58,498 nucleotides of DNA from Klenkia brasiliensis. Lineage in GTDB: Bacteria > Actinomycetota > Actinomycetes > Mycobacteriales > Geodermatophilaceae. The DNA lies in assembly GCF_900100695.1 (NCBI RefSeq), contig NZ_FNCF01000011.1, forward strand, positions 1 to 58,498. The letters are read 5' to 3'. The notes under the pieces are model-generated. The model made no database searches. It saw only the letters and a program-made list of their open reading frames with translations, and was not told where the DNA came from. Made by a program: the position numbers and the translations under genes. Each line of letters begins with the position of its first letter. Positions within the stretch are counted from its first letter, which is position 1. Below, one piece after another: positions 15,741 through 23,029 of the stretch.

Positions 15741-17834
15741 TCACTGGGCCGGGTGGGCCGGCTCGGGTACGCCGTCGGGCACGCGTCGCTGTCCGGCCTC
15801 CGGCGGGCGGGGCCGGTCCTGGCGGTGCAGGCGGACGGCGACGAGGGCGACGTCGTCGGTGGGTCGTCCCTGCACGAGACGGGCGATGAGCCCGTCGCAC
15901 AGCTGGTCCAGGTCCGTGCCGGTCAGCTCCGTGGCCGCGGCGGTCAGCCGCGCGAGTCCGGCGTCGAGGTCGGAGTTCGTGCGCTCGACGAGCCCGTCGG
16001 TGTAGAGCAGCACGGTGGTGTCGCGGTCGAGCACCACGACCTGCTCGGTGCGGGCCGTGGTCGGCTCGACGCCCAGCAGCAGGTCGCCCTTGGCCGGCCC
16101 CAGCAGGGCGTGGCTGCCGTCGGGGTGGATGATCAGCGGCGGTGGGTGGCCGGCATTGGCCCAGCGCATGCGGGTGATGCCGCGATCGACCTCGTCGGGG
16201 GTCTGCTCGAACCGGGCCACCACGGCGGTGGCCAGGGTGTCGATCTGCAGCAGCTGCATGGTGGCGTCCACCCCGCGCAGCACCTCACCGGGTCCGGCGT
16301 CGCTGTAGCCGGCGATCCCGCGCAGCAGGCTGCGCAGCTGCCCCATGGCGGCAGCCGCAGCCGTGTCGTGGCCGACGACGTCGCCGACCACGATCATGGT
16401 CGACCCGCCGGGCTGCAGGAACGCGTCGTACCAGTCCCCACCGACCCGGCCGGCGTCGCTGGCCGGCAGGTAGCGCACGACGACCTGGGCGTGGTCGGGC
16501 TCGGGTGGATCGGTGAGCAGACTGCGTTGCAGGTCCTCGGCCAGCTGGGCGCGGGCCTCGCTCGTGCGGCTGGCCTGCAGGGCAGCGCCCAGCCGGTCGG
16601 CGATGTCCTGGGCGGTGGCTTCGTCGTCGTCGTCGGCGGGCCGGTCCGGGGAGCTGAGCAGGGTGAGCGCGCCCAGCACCCCACCGGGGGCGCGGAGCGG
16701 GTGCACGGAACCGCGTGGGGTTCCCAGCCGGTCCAGGTGCACCCGGGCGGGGGCGTTCACCGGCACGGCGGCGATCGTCTCGGCCGTCAGCAGTTCCGCG
16801 ACCCCGGTGCGCACTGCCCGCGCGAACGGTGCGTGGGGCGGTAGGTCGACCAGCCGGATCGCGGCGTACTCCGCCAGGACGGGACGCAGGTGCTCCTGCG
16901 CGTGCCAGGAGCTCACGTCCCGGGCGCGGCCGTCGGCACCGATCTCGGTCACGATGCAGCCGTCGGCCAGCATGGGCACCACCAGCGCCGGCAGCCGCTC
17001 CAGCATGTCCTGCACGTCGCCGGCGACCAGGTCCTGGGCGACCTCGGCGACGAGGGCGAGCCGGGCGGCGGTGCGCCCGGCCCGTCGGTCGGCCTCGACC
17101 CGTGCGGTGATGTCGGAGAAGTACACCGACAGGCCGTCGGGGCTGGGCCAGGCACGGACCTCGTACCAGCCGTCCAGCGGCGGCGGGTAGTAGGCGGGGA
17201 AGTTCACCGGCTGCCCCGTGCTGACCGCCTGACGGTAGCTGTCCTCGAACACACTGCCGGCCGTGGCGGGGAACTCGGTCCAGATGACCTGCCCGATCAG
17301 CTCGTCGCGGCTGCGCAGCAGGAGCTCCTCGGCCGCGGCGTTGACGTGGGTGAACCGCCACTGCCGGTCCAGGGAGTAGAAGCCGGCCGGCATGGCCTCC
17401 AGCACCCGGGTCACGGCCAGCTCGGCGTCGCGCTGGTCGGTGATGTCGTAGGCGGCGCCCAGCAGCCGGACGGGCTGCCCGCCGGTACCGCACAACCGCC
17501 GGCCCCGAGCCGAGATCCACCGGGTGTCCCGGCCGGGCAGCACCACCCGGTAGACGGAGGCGAAGTCGGCGCCGGTGTCGATGGCGGTCTGCAGGTCCGC
17601 GGTGACCCGGTCCAGGTCGGCGGGGTGCAGCCGGTCGTTGAACCCGTTGATCGTGCTGTCGAAGGTGCCCGGGTCGTAGCCGAAGATCTCGACCAGGCGG
17701 TCGTCCCAGTCCAGGCGTCCGGTGACGAGGTCCCAGTCGAAGGTGCCGATGCCTGCGGCGTCGATGGCCAGCTCGCCGCGCAGGCGGTCGGCTTCGCGAG
17801 CAGCGACCAGCCCGCGGTCGTCGGCGTCGTCCAC
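15741..17834 (-). CDS. PAS-PAS-GAF-PP2C (SpoIIE/RsbU-type) serine phosphatase
   Basis: The 697-residue protein starts with a PAS domain (~15-135: AGIGTFDWDLVTGRLDWDD, with RWISARGRRL and YDITDQRDAEL at its end). A second PAS (~140-250: EAMPAGFYSLDRQWRFTHV, ending VYFSDITARVEAD) and a GAF-like region (~260-430) follow. The PP2C-type catalytic domain (~440-670) has VGGDWYDAF and GDVVGHDTAAAAAMGQLR with the two metal-binding Asp residues, then WANAGHPPPLI, LLYTDGLVERTN and DDVALVAVRL. It should dephosphorylate a serine-phosphorylated STAS protein in a partner-switching pathway. GTG at 17834 is preferred (GGGGAGG just upstream); GTG at 17858 is the alternative. No membrane segment is seen. Confidence 0.88.
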   Translation of the reverse strand: MDDADDRGLVAAREADRLRGELAIDAAGIGTFDWDLVTGRLDWDDRLVEIFGYDPGTFDSTINGFNDRLHPADLDRVTADLQTAIDTGADFASVYRVVLPGRDTRWISARGRRLCGTGGQPVRLLGAAYDITDQRDAELAVTRVLEAMPAGFYSLDRQWRFTHVNAAAEELLLRSRDELIGQVIWTEFPATAGSVFEDSYRQAVSTGQPVNFPAYYPPPLDGWYEVRAWPSPDGLSVYFSDITARVEADRRAGRTAARLALVAEVAQDLVAGDVQDMLERLPALVVPMLADGCIVTEIGADGRARDVSSWHAQEHLRPVLAEYAAIRLVDLPPHAPFARAVRTGVAELLTAETIAAVPVNAPARVHLDRLGTPRGSVHPLRAPGGVLGALTLLSSPDRPADDDDEATAQDIADRLGAALQASRTSEARAQLAEDLQRSLLTDPPEPDHAQVVVRYLPASDAGRVGGDWYDAFLQPGGSTMIVVGDVVGHDTAAAAAMGQLRSLLRGIAGYSDAGPGEVLRGVDATMQLLQIDTLATAVVARFEQTPDEVDRGITRMRWANAGHPPPLIIHPDGSHALLGPAKGDLLLGVEPTTARTEQVVVLDRDTTVLLYTDGLVERTNSDLDAGLARLTAAATELTGTDLDQLCDGLIARLVQGRPTDDVALVAVRLHRQDRPRPPEAGQRRVPDGVPEPAHPAQ

Positions 17835-18233
17835 GTCGTCCTCCCCGTCGGCGGGCACTCAGCAGGGATCATCCCGCAGCGCTGAACCGTCGCCCGCAAC
17901 CGGTCCGGCGCGACCACGTCGAGGTCCATCGCGGGTCGGCCCGGAGAGTTCCGTCACGCTGCTCACGGAGGACGCCGCCGGTCACGACCCGGTCGACGTC
18001 GTCGGTGCTGTCCGGATCGGCGCTGCCGAGCTGCCCGCCGGGGCCCGGCTCGGTCATGGGCAGCCTGCCCCGGCGTCGCAGGGACGGTGGCGATGGTGGG
18101 CCGCACCCCCGCAGGCAGAAGGGTTGAGCCCCCCGGGGTCGGGGGCAGTCCGGTGGTGCACCACATGCGCCGGGGGCGATGTCGCCGAGAGCGACCTCCC
18201 GGACGCTCCATGCACCCGATCAGGAGGACATCC
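17835..18233. other. Divergent intergenic region, 399 bases
   Basis: This region separates the phosphatase gene from the zinc dehydrogenase gene. It contains a perfect 12-base palindrome, GTGGTGCACCAC (18153-18164), 70 bases before the dehydrogenase start, a possible operator. A 62-codon minus-strand reading (18057-17869) is present but has no recognisable features. No standard promoter could be picked with confidence. Confidence 0.4.
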
Positions 18234-19376
18234 ATGCGCGCACTGGTCTACAAGGGCCCCCGTGAGGTCGCGGTCGAGCAGGTCCCCGACGCCGCGGTGG
18301 AGCAGCCCACCGACGCCGTCATCCGCATCACCGCCACCAACATCTGCGGTTCGGACCTGCACATGTACGAAGGGCGGACCGATCTGGAGACCGGCATGGT
18401 CATCGGCCACGAGAACCTCGGTGAGGTCGTCGAGGTGGGCTCGGGCATCGCCAAGCTCAGCATCGGTGACCGCGTCGTGCTGCCGTTCAACATCGGCTGC
18501 GGGTTCTGCGAGAACTGCGAGCAGGGCCGCACCGGCTTCTGCCTGACCGTCAACCCCGGGGTCGCCGGTGGCGCCTACGGGTTCGCCGGCATGGGTGGCT
18601 ACTCCGGTGGCCAGGCCGAGTACCTGCGGGTGCCCTTCGCCGACTTCAACGCCCTCCAGCTGCCCGAGGACAGCGTGGAGAAGGAGAACGACTACGTGAT
18701 GCTGGCCGACATCTTCCCGACCGGCTGGCACGGCACACGGCTGGCCAAGGTCGCCCCCGGCGACACGGTGACGGTCTACGGCGGCGGCCCGGTCGGCCTG
18801 ATGGCCGCCTACTCGGCCGTGCTGCAGGGGGCCAGCGAGGTCTACGTCATCGACCACCTGGCCGAGCGGCTGGCGCTGGCCGAGAAGTTCGGTGCCATCG
18901 GCGTCGACTCATCCACGGGCGACCCGATCGAGCAGATCAAGGACGCCACCCACGGACGCGGCACCGACCGCGGTGTGGAGGCCATCGGCTACCAGGCGCA
19001 CGACAGCCAGGGCGTCGAGCAGCCCAACATGACCATGAACGGGCTGGTGGAGGTCGTGAAGGCCACCGGCACCATCGGTGTGGTCGGGCTCTTCCTCCCC
19101 GAGGACCCCGGCGCCTCCGACGAGCTCGCGAAGAAGGGTCAGCTGGCGTTCGACTACGGCAAGTTCTGGTTCAAGGGCCAGACCGTCGGCAACGGCCAGG
19201 CCAACGTCAAGAACTACAACCGGGCGCTGGCCAAGCTGATCCACACCGGTCGGGCCACGCCCTCCATGCTGGTCAGCCACAACCTGGGCCTGGACGCGGC
19301 GCCCGACGCCTACCGGCACTTCGACGCCCGCGACGACGGCTGGACCAAGGTCGTCCTGAACCCCACCAAGGGCTGA
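18234..19376 (+). CDS. Zinc-dependent dehydrogenase, glutathione-independent formaldehyde dehydrogenase type
   Basis: The 380-residue protein is a medium-chain, zinc-containing NAD-dependent dehydrogenase. Catalytic zinc ligands are Cys38 (NICGSDLHMYEG) and His59-Glu60 (GHENLGEV). The structural zinc site is Cys89, Cys92, Cys95 and Cys103. The Rossmann motif GGGPVGLMAAYSAV lies at ~176. The region NPGVAGGAYGFAGMGGYSGG and the GQAEYLRVPFADFN that follows are hallmarks of the formaldehyde dehydrogenase/dismutase subgroup, so oxidation of formaldehyde or other small aldehydes and alcohols is the best guess. The start is firm: AGGAGG lies 7 bases before ATG 18234. A terminator hairpin follows. 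Confidence 0.9.
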   Translation: MRALVYKGPREVAVEQVPDAAVEQPTDAVIRITATNICGSDLHMYEGRTDLETGMVIGHENLGEVVEVGSGIAKLSIGDRVVLPFNIGCGFCENCEQGRTGFCLTVNPGVAGGAYGFAGMGGYSGGQAEYLRVPFADFNALQLPEDSVEKENDYVMLADIFPTGWHGTRLAKVAPGDTVTVYGGGPVGLMAAYSAVLQGASEVYVIDHLAERLALAEKFGAIGVDSSTGDPIEQIKDATHGRGTDRGVEAIGYQAHDSQGVEQPNMTMNGLVEVVKATGTIGVVGLFLPEDPGASDELAKKGQLAFDYGKFWFKGQTVGNGQANVKNYNRALAKLIHTGRATPSMLVSHNLGLDAAPDAYRHFDARDDGWTKVVLNPTKG

Positions 19377-19387
19377 GGCGGTCGACG

Positions 19388-19415
19388 GGGCCGCGTCACG
19401 GGCGTGGCGCGGCCC
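19388..19415 (+). terminator. Hairpin after the zinc dehydrogenase gene
   Basis: GGGCCGCG (19388-19395) and CGCGGCCC (19408-19415) form a perfect 8-bp stem with a 12-base loop, 11 bases after the stop codon. It lies between two convergent genes and could serve both. Confidence 0.55.
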
Positions 19416-19502
19416 AGCCGACGCGCTCGGTGGACGGCGGTCCAGCGTGCTCGCGGTGCTGGCGCACCCCGGACCTGTACCAGGTCGCGAGGTGCGGCGG
19501 CA

Positions 19503-19937
19503 TCAGCGGGGCGGGGAGATGAGTTCGAGAGTGCCGCCCGCCGGGCCGTGCAGGTAGACGATGGCGGTCCCCGCGCGCGCTCCGGTGGAGAGGCGGTGGG
19601 GAGTCCCGACCGCAGTCCAACCGTGGTCGCGACAGATGGCGAGGACGGCGTCGATGTCGGTCACGGTTAGCGCGATGTGGGTCGCACCGTGCTGCGAAGG
19701 ATTGATCCGAGCCGTGCCGGACGCCGACGGGCGGTACTCCAGCAGCTCGATGCGGTGGGCACCGAGCACGACCGTCGCGGCGTGGATGCTCGACGACCGG
19801 ACGCCGGTGGTGCCGACCGTGACGGACTCGTCGAGGTCGAAGGTGCGCTCGAGGGTGAAGCCGAGGTCGTCGCACCACATCGTCAGCGCGGACTCGAGAT
19901 CGGGCACGGTCAACCCGACGTGGGCCACGTCTTCCAC
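19503..19937 (-). CDS. VOC-family protein (glyoxalase/epimerase fold), possible frameshift at its start
   Basis: The reading gives 144 residues with two VOC repeats: VAHVGLTVPDLESALTMWC at the start (metal-binding His) and THIALTVTDIDAVLAICRD mid-way, with IELLEYRPS and GTLELISPP as ligand-bearing strands ending in Glu. This is close to methylmalonyl-CoA epimerase-like and glyoxalase-I-like proteins that bind a divalent metal. The GTG at 19937 has no ribosome site. An ATG at 19954 has an ideal one (GAGGAGG, 5 bases away) but is out of frame by one base; restoring one base in the G run at 19940-19943 would join them. Either the gene starts at the weak GTG or a base is missing. The substrate is unknown. 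Confidence 0.72.
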   Translation of the reverse strand: MEDVAHVGLTVPDLESALTMWCDDLGFTLERTFDLDESVTVGTTGVRSSSIHAATVVLGAHRIELLEYRPSASGTARINPSQHGATHIALTVTDIDAVLAICRDHGWTAVGTPHRLSTGARAGTAIVYLHGPAGGTLELISPPR

Positions 19938-19954
19938 CAGGGGAACGCCCCCAT

Positions 19955-20290
19955 GTCCACCTCCTCGTTGACGCCGAGGAGGAGTCTCCACCCAGCGGCA
20001 CCGCGGGCTTCGTGGCCGTACGCCATCGTCGAAGCCGCGTCGCTGCGACGGTTGCTGTCGCGGTCGGGGGTCCAGCGCCCCGGCGGCTGGGGTCGGCGGG
20101 GCCACGATTTGCTCCGCCGTCCAGCTGATCGGCATCCGCTAGGACCTCGACGCCTCCCACGCCCGTCGCACCGGCGACCCGGGCGACGACGGTCCCTGAC
20201 GGGCGGTCACTCGGTGGGTGCCAGCCAAGGGCGGCGACGACGAGGACCCCGGTGCCGGTGTCCAGGGTGGGCTGCAGCACCTGGCCGGGG
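19955..20290. other. Gap of 336 bases between VOC gene and GntR fragment
   Basis: No complete gene is supported. A minus-strand reading beginning at GTG 20280, right after the stop of the GntR fragment, gives about 55 residues that look coding (GTGVLVVAALGWHPPSD, then VEVLADADQLDGG) before it decays into low-complexity sequence. This may be the start of a gene once co-transcribed with the GntR gene and now degraded. I do not recognise its family. Confidence 0.3.
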
Positions 20291-20413
20291 TCAGCGTGCC
20301 GGTTCTGCTGAGCTGACCCGGATGCCGGAGTCGCCGGCGTGCGCGGCCAGCAGCGCTCCGGCGCGGGCGCCGTCCCCGGCGTCCACCGCCTCGAGGATGG
20401 GCTGGAGCTCGGA
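20291..20413 (-). pseudogene. C-terminal remnant of a GntR-family (FCD domain) regulator
   Basis: About 40 codons read SELQPILEAVDAGDGARAGA, then LLAAHAGDSGIRV. This matches the last two helices of an FCD ligand domain (the QHRxILEAVxAGD...LLxxH pattern of FadR-type regulators). Homology stops at 20413, where the reading enters tRNA-like att sequence. The DNA-binding half is missing. The simplest view is that the island insertion or a later rearrangement removed the 5' part. Confidence 0.6.
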
Positions 20414-20447
20414 GCGACCCCTTGTCACAGGATCACCGGACACAGGA

Positions 20448-20538
20448 AAGCGGGGCGTCCAGATGGACGACCCGCCTCTCAGCTGCGGTTTCACTGTCGG
20501 GCTGCCAGGATCGAGATCTGCGACCCCTTGACCCCCAG
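20448..20538 (-). repeat. Left att-like repeat: partial tRNA-Pro 3' end plus hairpin
   Basis: This 91-base stretch matches 28612-28704. The 21 bases at 20518-20538 are identical to the tRNA-Pro segment from anticodon loop to T-arm, and the remaining tRNA 3' part has several mismatches. To the left it keeps a hairpin (GCGGGGCGTCC at 20450-20460 with GGACGACCCGC at 20465-20475, one mispair) matching the tRNA terminator in place but not in exact sequence. A further 11-base match to the core, GCGACCCCTTG, lies at 20414-20424, exactly where GntR homology ends. Confidence 0.75.
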
Positions 20539-20643
20539 CTAGGCGCGGGCCGTTCACCGACGTCCGGCACAGTCCGGTTTACGCAAGTCAGAGGCGAATG
20601 ACGTACGCGGTCGTCCGAGCGAATCCGCCGCCGTCCCGACCGC

Positions 20644-20662
20644 GTTGCTGTACCGGTTGCTG
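20644..20662 (+). repeat. 19-base direct repeat, left copy
   Basis: GTTGCTGTACCGGTTGCTG occurs here and at 28581-28599, 106 bases inside the left tRNA-like copy. The unit contains GTTGCTG twice (spacing 12). It could be an arm-type recombinase site or part of the integrase 3' end carried at both ends of the island. Confidence 0.6.
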
Positions 20663-20985
20663 TATTTCTGATCGGGCTCGCCACAGGCCGAGCTCCACCC
20701 CACATGGTCCCTTGACCCCTGCGGTCGAGCCCACGATGCAGTTGAGCGTCTGCGGGCTGCGTCGGTTCACAACTCGGACGGAGGGGGTTTGTGGTCCTCT
20801 GATTCCGGAACGGGTTTCGGTCAACCGCCGCCCATCGCGACCAGCACGTTCGCGGCTGATATGGAACATGCGTCCTGTCAGGTCACAAACGGTGGTTTCT
20901 GGTCATTGACCGCGACCCGGGTGCATCCCCAGGGGAGTCCGGGGAGGCGTGGGGCCGAGACCTGGTGTTGTTGTTAATCCGGGCC

Positions 20986-21035
20986 GGGTTGACCTGAGTT
21001 GACTTCAGATCAACCCGTGGGCTGGCTTGCAAGCC
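20986..21035 (-). terminator. Terminator hairpins after the catabolic operon
   Basis: GGGTTGACCTGA (20986-20997) and TCAGATCAACCC (21005-21016) pair with one mismatch around a 7-base loop. Next to it is the perfect palindrome GGCTTGCAAGCC (21024-21035). Both lie 86-135 bases beyond the stop of the last operon gene (esterase, 21121). Confidence 0.5.
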
Positions 21036-21120
21036 CCCTGCCTCTCGCCCAACGGCTGACGGTCCCATCCGGGAGCCGATTCAGAACGAGACGTCGTGGC
21101 TGGCCAAACGCTGCCGACCC

Positions 21121-22080
21121 CTACTCACGATCCAGACGGGCGCCGGATGGGGCATCCGGGAAGAGCGCCCGCTGCAGAACCGCCGTTTGCGTCCGCAGGA
21201 AATCGCGGGAGACAGTGCGGTTCGGCAAGACGGCGTCGAACCCGTGGAAGGCGCCGTCCACGACGTCCAGCTTGCACGGGACCCCTGCCGAGCGCAGGCG
21301 GTGTGCGTAGGCGACGTCCTCGTCGTGGAAGAGGTCCAGGGTGCCGACGCCGATCCACGCGGGCGGGAGACCGGAGAGGTCGTCCCGGCGGGCGGGTGCT
21401 GCGTAGGGCGAGACGTCGGTGCCGCCGGGGTCCTGTCCGAGGTAGGCCGTCCAGCCGTAGCGGTTGCTGGCCTTGGTCCACATGCGTACTCCGGGCACGT
21501 GGTGGTCGGTGCGGGTCACCGTGCGGTCGTCGATCATCGGGTACACCAGCAGCTGGAATGCGGGAGTGACTTGGGCGCGGTCGTGGGCAAGCAGTGCGAG
21601 GCCGGCGGCCAGCCCGCCTCCGGCGCTGGCTCCGCCGATGGCGATGCGATCGGCGTCGATGCCCCGTTCGTGGGCGTGGTCGGCCAACCAGCGCAGGGCC
21701 GCGTAGCAGTCCTCCAGCGCCGCGGGAGCCGGGTGGGCGGGTGCGAGCCGGTAGCGGACGGCAGCCACGGTCATCCCCAGGGTGCGGGCGAAGGAGAGGA
21801 GGGTGGGCTCGTCCTGCAGCGGGTGCCCGATGATCATCCCGCCGCCGTGCATCCACAACAGGGCCGGTGCGGACCCTTGCAGCATCCTTGGGCGGTACAG
21901 GCGCAGCGGGACGCCTCCGCAGTCACCGGCCCCCGGGACGACGACGTCCTCGACGAGGACGTCGTCAGGGACCGGCCCGGGTTCCGGTGTGCGCTTGCGG
22001 AGCAGCGCCGAGACCCGGGGCCCCATCGTGATGGGGGGTATGAAGCGCGCGATGGAGAGGTCGGGGTGGAAACGGGACAT
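21121..22080 (-). CDS. Alpha/beta hydrolase, hormone-sensitive-lipase family esterase
   Basis: The 319-residue protein has the HSL-type esterase features: oxyanion motif HGGG at 78-81 (LLWMHGGGMIIGHPL), nucleophile Ser152 in GASAGGG, Asp249 in GTLDLFHDEDVAYAH and His279 in GAFHGFDAV, the full catalytic triad. It hydrolyses carboxyl esters of short or medium acids, and lactones in some members. ATG at 22080 follows a GGAG site. It is the last gene of the operon that includes a Baeyer-Villiger monooxygenase, so the ester or lactone made by that enzyme is the likely substrate (inference from context). The gene appears intact. Confidence 0.88.
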   Translation of the reverse strand: MSRFHPDLSIARFIPPITMGPRVSALLRKRTPEPGPVPDDVLVEDVVVPGAGDCGGVPLRLYRPRMLQGSAPALLWMHGGGMIIGHPLQDEPTLLSFARTLGMTVAAVRYRLAPAHPAPAALEDCYAALRWLADHAHERGIDADRIAIGGASAGGGLAAGLALLAHDRAQVTPAFQLLVYPMIDDRTVTRTDHHVPGVRMWTKASNRYGWTAYLGQDPGGTDVSPYAAPARRDDLSGLPPAWIGVGTLDLFHDEDVAYAHRLRSAGVPCKLDVVDGAFHGFDAVLPNRTVSRDFLRTQTAVLQRALFPDAPSGARLDRE

Positions 22081-22171
22081 GGTTGCTCCGGTCGTCGGTC
22101 TGGGCGCCCCCTCGCTTGCTCTGCCAGCTCCCCCGCGGGTGGGGCTGACAGAGGCGTGGCCGGCGCTGGGG

Positions 22172-22986
22172 TCAGAAGTGCTGGGCGCCCAGGTCGACGG
22201 ACAGGTGCTCGGCGGTGATGAACTTGGCGTCGTCGGAGGCCAGGAAGGCCACCGCCGTGGAGATGTCCTCGGAGTCCACCGAGTACTCGGGCAGGAACGA
22301 CGTGCCCATGGTGGCCAGCTTGGGGTTGGTCTCGGCGGCCCGTGTCAGGGCACCGATCATGTCCCCGGATCCCATGGGTGAGTTGACGGCTCCCGGGTGG
22401 ACGGAGTTGACCCGGATGCGGTGCTGGCCCAGCTCGGCGGCGAACGCGCGGGTCATCCCGGTCACGGCGTGCTTGCTGGTGGTGTAGTGGACCATGAACG
22501 GCTGCATCTTCCGGCCGGCGTAGGAGCTGATCAGGATGATCGACCCGCCCCCGCCCGTCACGAGGTGGGGGGCCCCGGCCATCACCGTGTTCCACACGCC
22601 GGTCACGTTGATGTCCATCGTGTCCTGGAACATCGTCGGCGTGGACTGGTCCCAGGTCGCGGGGATGCAGATGCCGGCGTTGGCCACCACGACGTCCAAC
22701 CGGCCCAGCTCCGCGACGCCGGTGTCGACGAAGTCCTTCAGCGCGGGGAGGTCGCGGGTGTCTCCCTGCCGCGCGATGATGCGCCGGTCCAGGGCCTCCA
22801 CCAGGCGGACGGTCTCCGCGAGGTCCTCAGGGGTGGGCGAGTCGTAGGGGACGCCGGGCAGCGGCCCAGCGAGGTCGAGGGCCAGGATGTCGGCCCTTCC
22901 GACGCCAGGCGCACGGCGTGAGCTCGTCCCTGTCCAAGGGCCGCACCGGTGATGAGGGCGACCTTGCCCTCCAGCCGAGTACTCAT
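22172..22986 (-). pseudogene. Mycofactocin-coupled SDR dehydrogenase, interrupted by a single-base loss
   Basis: The N-terminal frame (ATG 22986, AGGAGAAG upstream) gives LEGKVALITGAALGQGRAHA, the NAD-binding TGxxxGxG motif. After RLASEG the reading shifts; restoring one G in the run at 22894-22896 gives ADILALDLAGPLPG and then the rest of the protein to the stop at 22172. The second part has VVANAGICIP, SSYAGRKMQPFMVHYTTSK (catalytic Ser, Tyr, Lys) and RVNSVHPGAVNSPM. The insert YDSPTPEDLAETVRLVEAL after the Rossmann start is typical of the SDR subfamily that keeps NAD bound and re-oxidises it with mycofactocin. The full length would be about 271 residues. The role would be oxidation of a secondary alcohol. 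It may be real decay or a sequencing error. Confidence 0.8.
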
Positions 22987-23029
22987 GTCTTCTCTTCTCC
23001 TGTCGACGGTGACGTGGTGGCGGAGCCCG

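Larger units (their letters stand above)
20539..21120. other. 582-base stretch inside the left island edge without a gene
   Basis: No supported gene is seen. GC content is visibly lower than in the flanks, especially around 20740-20900. It holds GTTGCTGTACCGGTTGCTG at 20644-20662, a 19-base exact copy of 28581-28599 near the right edge. The end near 20986-21035 carries terminator-like hairpins for the catabolic operon. The rest may be decayed mobile-element sequence. Confidence 0.5.

Noticed and set aside
17869-18057. A 62-codon minus-strand reading just upstream of the SpoIIE-type phosphatase gene
   Set aside because: It has ATG and could be co-transcribed, but no ribosome site, domain or composition supports it strongly.
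20588-20869. A 93-codon minus-strand reading inside the island edge
   Set aside because: It has no recognisable domain, no ribosome site and mixed composition; it is treated as non-coding.
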